A stretch of 64,000 nucleotides of DNA from UBA3478 sp965662045 (GCA_965662045.1 CBFIGE010000005.1:62001-126000); one strand, 5' to 3'. Positions 26,169 through 35,652 are shown, counted from the first letter of the stretch. Program-made: numbers and translations. The notes: a model not told the origin generated them from the sequence alone.

Positions 26169-26317
26169 ACAACTAACTAAGTCATCAAACAATATAAGTT
26201 TGAAGGTTCAAAAATACTATGCATGCATAAGTTATTCTCATAATTTATGTTAAGAAAATATTATATCGTTCAATTATTTCCTCATTATATTGAACAATAT
26301 TTATTTAAATTGCGATA

Positions 26318-27178
26318 ATGCGCAACAAAATATTAGTATTTCTTTTAAGTGTCATCTTTTCTTCTCATTTAAATGGACAAGACCTATCACCCTACTCTAT
26401 TTTTGACTCAGATGGAAAAAAAGTAAAAACAAAAAAAATGCTAAAAAACTTAGTAAAAGCTGATGTCGTATTTTTTGGAGAGCTTCATAACAATAGCATA
26501 GCACATTGGTTACAACTCAAATTATTGCAAGAATTAAACCAACTTACCGATATCAGTATTGGTGCAGAAATGTTTGAGTCAGACAATCAAAAAGAATTAA
26601 ATGCATACCTGTCCAATAACATTAACCAGACCAAGCTGGACTCTATGGTCAGACTGTGGCCAAATTATAGTACCGATTATAAACCGTTGGTAGACTATGC
26701 TAAATTGAATAATTTGCCCTTTATTGCGACAAATATTCCTAGGAAATACGCCTCAAAAGTGTATAGAGAAGGTGGTTTTGAGGCCCTAAATAGTTTAGAA
26801 GCTTATGAAAAAAACTGGATTGCCCCTTCACCCATTGCCTTTGACATAGAACTCTCTCAATATAACAATATGTTGACTATGATGGGAGACCACGGCTCGG
26901 TAGATATGGTAAAAGCTCAGGCTATTAAAGATGCTACTATGGCGCACTTTATACATCTAAACCTAAAAGAAAATCAATTATTCTATCACATTAATGGAAG
27001 CTATCACAGCGACTTTCATCAAGGTATACTGTGGTACTTAAAGCGATTAAATCCTAACTTAACTATAAAAACTATTACCACTGTTGAACAAGATCAACTC
27101 AAATCAATGCTTAAAGATCATTTAAATAAGGCTGATTTTATAATTGTTGTAGACAGTGATATGACTAAAACTTATTAA
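26318..27178 (+). CDS. ChaN family haem-binding-type protein
   Basis: A 286-residue exported protein with a signal peptide (residues 1-20, ending LNG before QDLSP). The body matches the ChaN/EreA-like haem-binding uptake family: VFFGELHNNSIAHWLQLKLL, IGAEMFESDNQ and FYHINGSYHSDFHQG, with the Glu and His residues typical of the fold. Campylobacter ChaN binds paired haems and is iron regulated. No lipobox Cys is seen, so it is probably a soluble periplasmic protein. It is probably co-transcribed with the gene 11 bases downstream. Confidence 0.87.
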   Translation: MRNKILVFLLSVIFSSHLNGQDLSPYSIFDSDGKKVKTKKMLKNLVKADVVFFGELHNNSIAHWLQLKLLQELNQLTDISIGAEMFESDNQKELNAYLSNNINQTKLDSMVRLWPNYSTDYKPLVDYAKLNNLPFIATNIPRKYASKVYREGGFEALNSLEAYEKNWIAPSPIAFDIELSQYNNMLTMMGDHGSVDMVKAQAIKDATMAHFIHLNLKENQLFYHINGSYHSDFHQGILWYLKRLNPNLTIKTITTVEQDQLKSMLKDHLNKADFIIVVDSDMTKTY

Positions 27179-27189
27179 CTAAATTCATC

Positions 27190-27882
27190 ATGAAACAAAT
27201 CTTCTTTACTTTTCTATTTTCAGTTCAATTTCTGATGGGTCAAGCACAAATTGACGGAGCTTGGGAATATCAAAACGCATCAGACCAAACCGAAACACTA
27301 GTATTTGTCAATGGATACTTTTCTCATGCCACATTTACCACGGCTAACGGTGAGTTTGTCGCCACACATGGAGGTCGTGTATCTAATACTAAAAAACAGC
27401 TGGAATTTACCGTGGAATTTGATACTGAACACAAAGAAAATGTAGGTACAACAATCGATTTAGATTACCGTATTAAGTCTAAAATAAAATTATACATCGG
27501 TGATAAGGTGTATGTCCGCACAGATTATGGCACTGAGGGTGATCTCAATGGCGCCTGGCTTATGTCGGGTCGGAAAAGAGATGGAAAAATTCAAACAAGA
27601 TCTACAGATGGCCCTCGTAAAACCATGAAAATACTTTCTGGAAAGCGCTTTCAGTGGATTGCCTATAATACGACAACAGGAGATTTCTTTGGAACAGGTG
27701 GAGGTTCATACACAACAATTGATGGTAATTATACAGAAAACATTGAATTCTTCTCTAGAGATGATAGTCGCGTTGGAGCATCATTGGCTTTTGACTATGA
27801 GCTGATTGACGAAAATTGGCATCATTCAGGATTTAGTAGTAAGGGAGCTCCTCTTTATGAAATTTGGAGTCAACGAGAGTAG
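27190..27882 (+). CDS. Secreted protein with internal duplication
   Basis: A 230-residue exported protein with signal peptide (ending GQAQ). It seems to be two copies of one beta-rich module of about 100 residues. The first is IDGAWEYQN, then GYFSHATF, GEFVATHGG and VGTTIDLDYRI. The second is LNGAWLMSG, then KRFQWIAY, GDFFGTGGG and VGASLAFDYEL. The layout suggests a lipocalin-like barrel pair, but that is inference. I do not recognise a named family. It follows the ChaN gene by 11 bases and ends adjacent to the convergent purC. Confidence 0.82.
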   Translation: MKQIFFTFLFSVQFLMGQAQIDGAWEYQNASDQTETLVFVNGYFSHATFTTANGEFVATHGGRVSNTKKQLEFTVEFDTEHKENVGTTIDLDYRIKSKIKLYIGDKVYVRTDYGTEGDLNGAWLMSGRKRDGKIQTRSTDGPRKTMKILSGKRFQWIAYNTTTGDFFGTGGGSYTTIDGNYTENIEFFSRDDSRVGASLAFDYELIDENWHHSGFSSKGAPLYEIWSQRE

Positions 27883-28836
27883 CTAGGACTGTTTCAAATA
27901 CTCTTCGACGTTTTTCTGAATTCGTTCAGTTAAATCTTCAACGGATGACTTGACAAAAGTTTTACCCGTTATAGCCTCGTATAGTTCGATGTAACGCTGA
28001 GATATACTCGATATATAATCATCTGACATATGTGGCAATTGTTGTCCTGGCTTACCTTGGAATCCATTCTCAATTAACCATCGTCTTACAAACTCCTTTG
28101 AAAGTTGTTTTTGAGGCATCCGCTTTTCTTGTAATTCTTTATAAGAGTCGGCATAGAAGTACCTTGAAGAATCAGGGGTATGAACCTCGTCAATCAATAC
28201 AATTTCGCCATCTTTTGTTTTGCCAAATTCGTATTTGGTATCCACAAGTAATAGCCCTTGTTTTGCAGCAATTTCTGTACCCCTTTCAAATAATGCGTAG
28301 GTGTACTTTTCTAATATGGCGTAGTCCGATTCAGAAACGATTCCTTTATTTAAGATTTCTTCTTTTGAAATGTCCTCGTCGTGATCCCCTTTTTCAGCCT
28401 TAGTCGCAGGAGTTATAATAGGATGGTCAAACTTCTCATTTTCAATCATCCCTTCTTTTAAAGGAACTCCACACAATACTCTTTTTCCAGCGTGATACTC
28501 TCGGGAAGCATGTCCAACCAAATAGGCCCTAATTACCATTTCTACCTTGAAAGGCTTACATGCCTTACCTATGGAAACATTTGGATCTGGAGAAGCTAAA
28601 AACCAATTTGGGACAATATCACTTGTTTCCTTGAGCATCTGGGTTGCAATTTGATTTAATATTTGCCCTTTGTATGGAATACCCTTTGGCATCACAACAT
28701 CAAAAGCAGATAAACGATCTGTAGCGACCATTACCATAATATCGTTCTTTAGAGTGTAAACCTCTCTAACTTTTCCTCTATAAACTGATTTTTGTCCTGG
28801 GAACTGAAAATCAGTGGACATGACTGTATTAGGCAT
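27883..28836 (-). CDS. purC: Phosphoribosylaminoimidazole-succinocarboxamide synthase
   Basis: A 317-residue SAICAR synthetase: CAIR plus aspartate plus ATP gives SAICAR, step 8 of purine synthesis. Family motifs are YRGKVREVYTL, VATDRLSAFDVVMP, VEMVIRAYLVGHASREY and LVDTKYEFGKTKDGEIVLIDE, with PDSSRYF near residue 215. It is the longer (about 300-residue) form found in Bacteroidota and yeast. It ends directly against the convergent gene (no gap) and lies four bases after the phoH-like gene, so the two are probably co-transcribed. Confidence 0.96.
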   Translation of the reverse strand: MPNTVMSTDFQFPGQKSVYRGKVREVYTLKNDIMVMVATDRLSAFDVVMPKGIPYKGQILNQIATQMLKETSDIVPNWFLASPDPNVSIGKACKPFKVEMVIRAYLVGHASREYHAGKRVLCGVPLKEGMIENEKFDHPIITPATKAEKGDHDEDISKEEILNKGIVSESDYAILEKYTYALFERGTEIAAKQGLLLVDTKYEFGKTKDGEIVLIDEVHTPDSSRYFYADSYKELQEKRMPQKQLSKEFVRRWLIENGFQGKPGQQLPHMSDDYISSISQRYIELYEAITGKTFVKSSVEDLTERIQKNVEEYLKQS

Positions 28837-28840
28837 AAAT

Positions 28841-29797
28841 TTAATTTTGATGTTCTAGACCTTTATAGGCTTCAATTACTTTTTTGACGAGTTTGTGACG
28901 TATGACATCTTTATCATCCAAGTATATCACTCCAATTCCTTCGACCTTATTTAATACCAAAAGTGCTTCTTTTAGGCCGGATATTACTCTTCTTGGCAAA
29001 TCTATTTGTCCTGGATCACCTGTAATAAGGAATTTAGCATTCTTGCCCATTCGCGTTAAAAACATTTTCATTTGAGCGTGAGTGGTATTTTGAGCCTCAT
29101 CTAAAATCACAAATGCGTTATCTAATGTTCTTCCTCTCATAAACGCCATAGGTGCAATTTGAATGACCCCATTCTCAATATGACTTGCCAATTTCTCAGC
29201 AGGTATCATATCTCTTAGGGCATCGTATAGAGGTTGCATATAAGGATCGAGTTTCTCTTTTAAATCACCTGGTAAAAAACCTAAATTCTCGCCGGCCTCT
29301 ACAGCTGGTCTTGTTAATATAATTCGCTTAACTTCTTTGTCTTTCAATGCCTTGACTGCTAGCGCAACACCTGTGTAGGTTTTACCAGTACCTGCAGGAC
29401 CTATGGCAAAGACCATGTCCTTTTTTAGGCAACTATCTACAAGGCGTTTTTGATTTAAGGTTCTCGCTTTGATTGGTTTACCATTGACACCATGAACAAG
29501 GGTCTCAGATTCTATAGCATTTAAACTTTCAGCTTCTTTGTTGGAGGCAGAACTTAAGATACGTTCAATGCTGTTTTCATCTAGCTTATTAAATTTCGCG
29601 AAATGAGCGGTTAACATGTCAAACCTCAGGTCAAATTCTTCTAAAACCTCTTCATCACCAAAGGCTTTAAGTTTATTACCTCTAACAACGATTTTTAGTT
29701 TTGGGAAATATCTTTTTAAAAGATCTGTAGTCTCGTTCTGCAATCCGAAAAAATCTCTCGCATTGATATCGGTCAGTTCAATAATGAGTTCGTTCAA
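28841..29797 (-). CDS. phoH: PhoH family ATPase
   Basis: A 318-residue PhoH/YbeZ-like P-loop ATPase, related to superfamily 1 helicases and linked to RNA metabolism with YbeY. Walker A is GPAGTGKTYTG near residue 136, Walker B is FVILDEAQNTTHAQM. The N-terminal 60 residues form a KH-like domain. The initiation codon appears to be TTG (MNELIIELTD), which fits the usual N-terminus of flavobacterial homologues. A TAAGTTTG element (29823-29830, minus strand) lies just upstream and may be its -7 box. Confidence 0.93.
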   Translation of the reverse strand: MNELIIELTDINARDFFGLQNETTDLLKRYFPKLKIVVRGNKLKAFGDEEVLEEFDLRFDMLTAHFAKFNKLDENSIERILSSASNKEAESLNAIESETLVHGVNGKPIKARTLNQKRLVDSCLKKDMVFAIGPAGTGKTYTGVALAVKALKDKEVKRIILTRPAVEAGENLGFLPGDLKEKLDPYMQPLYDALRDMIPAEKLASHIENGVIQIAPMAFMRGRTLDNAFVILDEAQNTTHAQMKMFLTRMGKNAKFLITGDPGQIDLPRRVISGLKEALLVLNKVEGIGVIYLDDKDVIRHKLVKKVIEAYKGLEHQN

Positions 29798-29875
29798 AAT
29801 TTCTTTTACTAATTTTACATCACAAACTTAGTTTTTTTTACATTTTTACTGATAAAAAACTATTAAAAACCCCAT

Positions 29876-30700
29876 ATGTCCTTGATAACGCTTACTACAG
29901 ATTATGGCAGCAAAGATCATTTTGTAGCGAGCTTAAAAGGGGTTTTATTAAAGTACAATCCAAGTGCTAAAATTGTTGATATATCGCATCAAATCAATCA
30001 ATACGACACCTTGATGGCTTCTTACATCATAAAAAGTTGTTATCAAGACTTTCCCGAAAACACAGTGCACCTCATTGCGGTTGACGCCAGTGCAAATAGT
30101 GAAGAACCTCATATCGCCGTTTTTGCTGACAGACATTTTTTCATCTGTCCAAACAAAGGATTCATAACTGAGGTCTTTAGACGGGATCAAATAGAGTCCA
30201 TTGTTTATATCAATGCAGTTTCTGAAGATTACGACTCCTTTCAGGCCAAAACCATACTTTCAAAAGCTGCAATACATTTATCAAATGGAGGAGCAATAGA
30301 ACTTTTAGGTAATCCAGTTGAGCAAATTTTTGAAATCAAAACACAGCTTGTCTATTTTGATGATGCTAATAACAAATTAACCGGTCATTTAATTTATATA
30401 GATCATTACGGAAATATGGTTACAAATATCAAACGTATTGATTTTAATGCTCGAAGGAAAAATAGAGATTTCAGTATTGGCTTTGGTAAGACGAGTATTT
30501 CTAAAATATACAATTCGTATGATCATTTTAATCGAGAATACAAAAAAACAAATGATGCGAGCGGTGAAATTTTTGCTTTATTTAATTCTTCTGGTTTTCT
30601 AGAGATAGGTTTGTACAAATCAAACCCAAAAACAAGAGGTAGTGCCTCAACCCTTTTTGGTCTTAACGTTTTCGATTTAATTTCTGTACAATTTCATTGA
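29876..30700 (+). CDS. SAM hydroxide adenosyltransferase (DUF62 family)
   Basis: A 274-residue member of the SAM hydrolase/SAM-dependent halogenase family, which cleaves S-adenosylmethionine to adenosine and methionine. The N-terminal LTTDYGSKDHFVASLKG motif carries the active-site Asp, and DISHQINQYD and the C-terminal IDHYGNMVTNIKR segments fit. There is no halogenase-specific insertion that I can see, so hydrolysis with water is more likely. It overlaps gldFG by one base (TGATG), so the two are coupled. Confidence 0.92.
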   Translation: MSLITLTTDYGSKDHFVASLKGVLLKYNPSAKIVDISHQINQYDTLMASYIIKSCYQDFPENTVHLIAVDASANSEEPHIAVFADRHFFICPNKGFITEVFRRDQIESIVYINAVSEDYDSFQAKTILSKAAIHLSNGGAIELLGNPVEQIFEIKTQLVYFDDANNKLTGHLIYIDHYGNMVTNIKRIDFNARRKNRDFSIGFGKTSISKIYNSYDHFNREYKKTNDASGEIFALFNSSGFLEIGLYKSNPKTRGSASTLFGLNVFDLISVQFH

Positions 30701-33084
30701 TGAATCGAATTTTCTACTTGTATCTACATGAATTAAAAAAGATGCTTTTAAAGTCATCTGTTATTGTAAGTGTAGTCTCTTTTTGGCTTTTAAGCAGTTT
30801 ATTTTTATGGATGTTACATTCTTCGTCAAATCTGACTAATCAACTTGAGGCTAATATTAAACCGTACTTTTTTACAAGCGGAATTCTACTCACCATCTTA
30901 TCGTGTTTGTTAGCTAATATAAGTCTGTTTGAAGAAAGACGTTACCAAACTTCGGTGTTGCAGGCATTCAGTCCTTTTTCTGCATCTCAATATCTTGGAG
31001 TAAAATTTGCACTACTCAAAACGCTTCTCCTTATTAGTATAACTCCGAGTTTTATGCATTTCTACCTGTTGGAATCAATCTCAAGTGATTCCTTGGAAGT
31101 TGGGGTTTTTTTAAATCAGCTTTTGCTATTGTGGCTTTATATTTTGGTAATTGCCGCTATGACACTATTTATAAGTGCATCTAAAAACAGTCTTGTTCTT
31201 GGATTGCTGCTTAGCCTATTATGTGCTTTTTCGCTTTTCTATGGATTTGAATTTTTGGGAAATCAAATCTCAAACAATCGCTTTTCAAATTTTATTGCCT
31301 CTTTAGGAGGATTTTACATATTCCAAAAAGGAAGTTTAGGTATTTTAAACCTTTCTCAATGCCTATATTTTTTAGGATTGATCTTTGTTTTTTTAGGCTT
31401 ATACCATAAAAAGCAATATCCGTTTTCAAGTTCAAACCTTTGGATTTATGTGGGTCCTGTTCTGGTTTTATCATCATTTCTCTTTTCAAATCAACTTCGG
31501 TTTGACTTAACTGAAAATAAGAGATATACAATTACAAACTTAGATCTTGCCCAGGATTTATTTGAAGAAGAAATTGAAGTTATGGTCTATTTAGAGGGCA
31601 ATTTACCAATGGTTTTTCAAGATTTACGCGAGGAGACCTCTCTTTTCTTATCTCAATTTCAAAGGCAATTTATCAACCTTAAGGTTCGGTTTATAGATTT
31701 TGACACGCTCGATGAAAACAGCACTGAATTTGAATTAATTGAGGATTTAGGTTTAAATCCATTTCAGCACCTTGAGTCAGACCGCGGACAACAAAAAAGA
31801 ACACTTGTGTTTCCTTGGGCTGTTGCTGTGCATAAAGACAAAAAAGTCAAAATTCCACTCTTAAAAAATGAAGTTGGAATCGAGTTAGACAATAGAATAC
31901 AAAAAGGAATTATTGAATTAGAATACGAAATTGCAAATGCCTTTGATTTACTCTTAAATCCCACTAAGAAAAAGGTCGCTTTGATAAGAGACCATGGAGA
32001 GTCTGATGATGCCTTACTATTTGACTTATTCGAATCAAATGCACTTAGATACGAAGCACTGACCTTCCCCATGTCTCAAAATGAATTAGACGATCAAGAA
32101 GTTATCTCAGTTTTAAATGAGTTTGATATGGTATTTGTCTCCAACCCAACAAACCCTTTTTCTGAAAGAGATAAATTTATTCTTGACCAATACTTGATGA
32201 ATGGTAAACCTATGATTTGGTTGGTTCAATCACAATTAATGACTATGGATAGTCTTTTTAATAAAAAAGGAGAAAGTCTTGTCACCAGCATTGATTTAAA
32301 TTTGGACGATCTGTTCTTTAAATACGGCATTCGCCTAAATAGAGACTTAGTTTTTGATAAATACAATACGCCCGTTGTTTTTGCCAACGGACAGGGCAAT
32401 CAGACGCAATACAATCCCTTACCTTGGCCCTACAACCCCATGGTATTTCCGAATAAGAATCATCCAATTACAGCTGGAGTGAAGCCCTTGAGATTTCAAT
32501 TTGCCAATAGTTTAGATACCCTTCCCAATGCTCTTTCTAAAACAGTGCTTTTACAATCCTCACCATTTTCTTTGAGATTAAATACACCACTACCATTAAA
32601 CATTAATGAAGTAATTAATCAGGCTAACACAAAAGAGATAGAACCAAGCCCTAAACGTGCGATTTTAGGTGTCTTACTAGAAGGAGAATTTGAATCTGTA
32701 TTTAAAAATAGACTATTACCCTTGAAAAATATTTCGTTTAGGTCAGAATCAAGCCTTGCAAAATTATTGTTAGTTTCGGACGGAGAATTAGGTGAAAATC
32801 AATTCGATCAAGGTAAAATTGTTCCTTTAGGATATGATAAATGGACCAACACAAATTATGGAAATAAAGAATTTTTATCTGCGGCAATGGATTATTTATT
32901 AGGAAAATCACACCTCCTAAGACTTAAATCAAAAATCAAACAACTCGTAGTAATTCAACATGAAAATATCAATGAGGTTTCTCACCGCTTTTTTTATTGG
33001 AGTTTTTTAATTCCTAGCATTTTGTTTACCTCAATTATTGCACTCTTGTATTGGATTAGACAAAAAAAATATACAAGCTTGTGA
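30700..33084 (+). CDS. gldFG: GldF-GldG fusion protein of the gliding-motility ABC transporter
   Basis: A 794-residue membrane protein. Residues 1-240 form an ABC-2 permease with about six helices matching GldF. From residue about 246 (NLWIYVGPVLVLSSF) it continues as GldG: a TM helix, then RFDLTENKRYTITN, an extracytoplasmic region with AVAVHKDKKVKIPLL and LIRDHGESDD, and a C-terminal TM helix (FFYWSFLIPSILF). In well-studied flavobacteria gldF and gldG are separate; with GldA they form a transporter required for gliding. No gldA is seen here. I use ATG 30700, which overlaps the upstream TGA by one base; a TTG just before is less likely. Confidence 0.92.
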   Translation: MNRIFYLYLHELKKMLLKSSVIVSVVSFWLLSSLFLWMLHSSSNLTNQLEANIKPYFFTSGILLTILSCLLANISLFEERRYQTSVLQAFSPFSASQYLGVKFALLKTLLLISITPSFMHFYLLESISSDSLEVGVFLNQLLLLWLYILVIAAMTLFISASKNSLVLGLLLSLLCAFSLFYGFEFLGNQISNNRFSNFIASLGGFYIFQKGSLGILNLSQCLYFLGLIFVFLGLYHKKQYPFSSSNLWIYVGPVLVLSSFLFSNQLRFDLTENKRYTITNLDLAQDLFEEEIEVMVYLEGNLPMVFQDLREETSLFLSQFQRQFINLKVRFIDFDTLDENSTEFELIEDLGLNPFQHLESDRGQQKRTLVFPWAVAVHKDKKVKIPLLKNEVGIELDNRIQKGIIELEYEIANAFDLLLNPTKKKVALIRDHGESDDALLFDLFESNALRYEALTFPMSQNELDDQEVISVLNEFDMVFVSNPTNPFSERDKFILDQYLMNGKPMIWLVQSQLMTMDSLFNKKGESLVTSIDLNLDDLFFKYGIRLNRDLVFDKYNTPVVFANGQGNQTQYNPLPWPYNPMVFPNKNHPITAGVKPLRFQFANSLDTLPNALSKTVLLQSSPFSLRLNTPLPLNINEVINQANTKEIEPSPKRAILGVLLEGEFESVFKNRLLPLKNISFRSESSLAKLLLVSDGELGENQFDQGKIVPLGYDKWTNTNYGNKEFLSAAMDYLLGKSHLLRLKSKIKQLVVIQHENINEVSHRFFYWSFLIPSILFTSIIALLYWIRQKKYTSL

Positions 33085-33141
33085 TAAGTGTTGATAAGTA
33101 ATTTTTTAAAAGCTACCGTATTAAAATATATTTGTTAGATG

Positions 33142-34260
33142 ATGAAATTTATTATATCGAGTTCATACCTTTTGAAGCATTTACAAATGCTTGGAGGTGT
33201 CATTAATTCAAACAACACTCTACCTATTCTCGACAACTTTTTATTCGATTTAGATGAGGGAAGTTTAAAGATTACCGCCAGTGATTTAGAAACTACAATT
33301 TCAGCAGAACTATCTGTTGATTCTGCTGACAAAGGTCTAATTGCAATTCCAGCAAAGTTATTGCTTGATATCCTCAAGACCTTTGCCGATCAACCTTTGA
33401 CTTTTGTTGTAGAAGAAAATAGTACGGTTGAAATCAATGCCTCAAACGGTAAATATGCGTTGGCTTATGCTAATGGCGATGATTTTCCAAATGCTATAAG
33501 TTTATCCGAAGTCTCTCAAACGACTATCTTAGGAGATGTATTGGCCACTGCGATTTCAAAAACAATTTTCGCTGCAGGTAATGATGATTTGAGGCCCGTT
33601 ATGAGTGGTGTATTTTTTCAATTATCACCGGCCCATTTTACCTTTGTCGCTACTGATGCGCATAAATTGGTAAAATACGAGCGTTCTGACCTCAGTTCTG
33701 ATAGTGAGGCAGAATTTATAATGCCTAAAAAACCTTTAAACCTACTGAAAGGAATGCTCGCAGGATCCGAATCTGAAGTGCACCTTTCTTACACTGAAAA
33801 CAATGCCAAATTCGCTTTTGATAATATAGAATTAATAAGTCGCCTTATTGATGGGAAATACCCCAATTACGAGGCTGTCATTCCTAAAGAAAATCCCAAC
33901 GTTTTATCTGTCTCAAGGAATCAATTTTTAGGTTCTGTGCGACGGGTTTCTATTTTCTCGAACAAAACGACGCACCAAATACGTTTAAAAATGGCCGGTG
34001 CAGAAATGCAGATATCTGCTGAGGATGTCGATTTCAGTAATAAGGCTGATGAACGTCTATCATGCGCCTATCAGGGTGATGATTTGCAAATTGGTTTTAA
34101 TTCTCGCTTTTTAACCGAAATGTTGAATAATCTGGGGTCTGATGAGGTATCACTTGCTATGAGTTTACCTAACAGGGCTGGAATACTAACTCCTTCAGAC
34201 GGATTAGACGAAGGAGAAAACATTCTAATGTTGGTAATGCCCGTTATGCTAAACGGCTAA
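33142..34260 (+). CDS. dnaN: DNA polymerase III subunit beta (sliding clamp)
   Basis: A 372-residue clamp that encircles DNA and tethers polymerase III. It has three tandem clamp domains, with MKFIISSSYLLKHLQMLGG at the N-terminus, NNTLPILDNFLF and, near the C-terminus, NRAGILTP...LVMPVML. Two ATG codons in tandem (33139, 33142) could start it; I chose the second because homologues begin MKF. A TATATTTG element ends five bases before the first ATG, so an unled or nearly leaderless mRNA is possible. The gene lies away from dnaA in this organism, as in other Bacteroidota. Confidence 0.96.
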   Translation: MKFIISSSYLLKHLQMLGGVINSNNTLPILDNFLFDLDEGSLKITASDLETTISAELSVDSADKGLIAIPAKLLLDILKTFADQPLTFVVEENSTVEINASNGKYALAYANGDDFPNAISLSEVSQTTILGDVLATAISKTIFAAGNDDLRPVMSGVFFQLSPAHFTFVATDAHKLVKYERSDLSSDSEAEFIMPKKPLNLLKGMLAGSESEVHLSYTENNAKFAFDNIELISRLIDGKYPNYEAVIPKENPNVLSVSRNQFLGSVRRVSIFSNKTTHQIRLKMAGAEMQISAEDVDFSNKADERLSCAYQGDDLQIGFNSRFLTEMLNNLGSDEVSLAMSLPNRAGILTPSDGLDEGENILMLVMPVMLNG

Positions 34261-34266
34261 ATTTAA

Positions 34267-35652
34267 ATGTTATCTCAGGGTATAATTATTGCGAGGGCTA
34301 CTGCTGCAGGAACAAGTGCCATTGCGGTTATTCGCCTCTCAGGTGTTGGTAGTATTTCGCTTGTCAGTCGTTTTTTTTCGCCTGTAAGCAAGAGGAACAT
34401 TGAGGATTGCGAATCACATACCTTACATTTAGGTCATCTTTATAAAAAAGATGAGCAACAGCCTTTAGACGAGGTTTTAGTTGGTCTATTTAAAGCACCG
34501 AAATCATACACTGGAGAAGAGGTCGTAGAAATATCCTGTCATGGGTCAAATTACATTCAGCAAGAAATTCTTCAACTTTTTTTAAAGACCGAAGAATGCA
34601 GAATGGCAGAAGCAGGAGAATTTACACTGCGTGCCTTTCTGAACGGTAAGATGGGCCTAGACCAAGCTGAGGCTGTGGCCGACCTAATTGCAAGCGAAAA
34701 TGAAGCCTCCCATCGCATTGCCATGAGTCAAATGCGAGGTGGCTTTCACCATCAAATCAATGACCTGAGAAAGGAGCTTATTGAGTTTGCCTCTCTCATC
34801 GAACTTGAATTGGATTTTTCAACAGAAGACGTGGCCTTTGCCGATCGCACGCAACTGCATAATCTTTTAGAAAAGTTAAAAACAAGTATTCGTAGTCTAT
34901 TGGACTCTTTTGCACTGGGTAATGTGCTCAAAAATGGAGTTCCTATCGCTATTGTAGGTGCACCAAACGTTGGCAAATCGACCCTTCTCAATGCATTACT
35001 CAATGAAGAAAGGGCTATTGTCAGTTCCATAGCAGGAACAACCAGAGATACTATTGAAGACGAAATAAGTATTGACGGTATTCGATTTCGCTTTATTGAC
35101 ACCGCCGGGATTCGTCAAACTTCAGATGAGATTGAACAAATCGGTATTCACAAAACCTTTGAGAAAATGCAGCAGGCCTCTCTAGTACTATATCTACTTG
35201 AGGCAAAAGACTATAACATAGCAAAAAAAGAAGAAATTCATGCGTTTTGCGAAACACAACATATTGACCCTGAAAATGTACTCGTTGTGTTGAACAAAAT
35301 TGATATCCACAAACCCGTAGTAACGCAAATCAATAAGGAATCTACTCTTTTTATTTCAGCTCAAAATGGTGAAGGGATTGATATTCTGAGAAATAAACTC
35401 AGTTCACTAGTTCAATTGGGGAACCTAAATCACACAGATGTTGTTATTTCAAATAGTCGTCATTTTAACGCATTAAATGCTTCATTAACTGCCGTTTTAA
35501 ATGTTCAGGAAGGCTTAACTAATGAACTAAGCGGCGATTTAATGGCTATCGATCTTAGAGAGGCCATCTACCACCTAGGTGAAATAACAGGTAGCGTAAC
35601 CACAGATGATTTGCTCGGAAGTATTTTTTCTAACTTCTGTATTGGGAAGTAA
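34267..35652 (+). CDS. mnmE: tRNA uridine-5-carboxymethylaminomethyl modification GTPase
   Basis: A 461-residue enzyme that with MnmG modifies U34 of several tRNAs. It has an N-terminal folate-binding domain, a helical domain, and an inserted GTPase domain with G1 GAPNVGKST, G2 TTRDT, G3 DTAG and G4 NKID. It ends with the catalytic Cys motif CIGK followed directly by the stop codon, so it is intact. The last 18 bases are the known integration target of SGI1-type elements, and a tyrosine recombinase gene follows 90 bases downstream. It starts six bases after dnaN, so it may share its promoter. Confidence 0.96.
   Translation: MLSQGIIIARATAAGTSAIAVIRLSGVGSISLVSRFFSPVSKRNIEDCESHTLHLGHLYKKDEQQPLDEVLVGLFKAPKSYTGEEVVEISCHGSNYIQQEILQLFLKTEECRMAEAGEFTLRAFLNGKMGLDQAEAVADLIASENEASHRIAMSQMRGGFHHQINDLRKELIEFASLIELELDFSTEDVAFADRTQLHNLLEKLKTSIRSLLDSFALGNVLKNGVPIAIVGAPNVGKSTLLNALLNEERAIVSSIAGTTRDTIEDEISIDGIRFRFIDTAGIRQTSDEIEQIGIHKTFEKMQQASLVLYLLEAKDYNIAKKEEIHAFCETQHIDPENVLVVLNKIDIHKPVVTQINKESTLFISAQNGEGIDILRNKLSSLVQLGNLNHTDVVISNSRHFNALNASLTAVLNVQEGLTNELSGDLMAIDLREAIYHLGEITGSVTTDDLLGSIFSNFCIGK
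35635..35652 (+). other. Candidate integrase attachment core at the mnmE 3' end
   Basis: TTCTGTATTGGGAAGTAA encodes the FCIGK end of MnmE plus the stop codon. It differs from the SGI1 core I recall (TTCTGTATTGGTAAGTAA) at one base. The integrase at 35743 makes it a plausible attachment half-site. I did not find a second copy by eye in the downstream 5 kb. Confidence 0.35.

Noticed and set aside
34752..35102. 116-codon open frame on the minus strand inside mnmE
   Set aside because: It lies entirely within a well-supported gene, and its Ser/Leu-rich composition is that of an antisense shadow.
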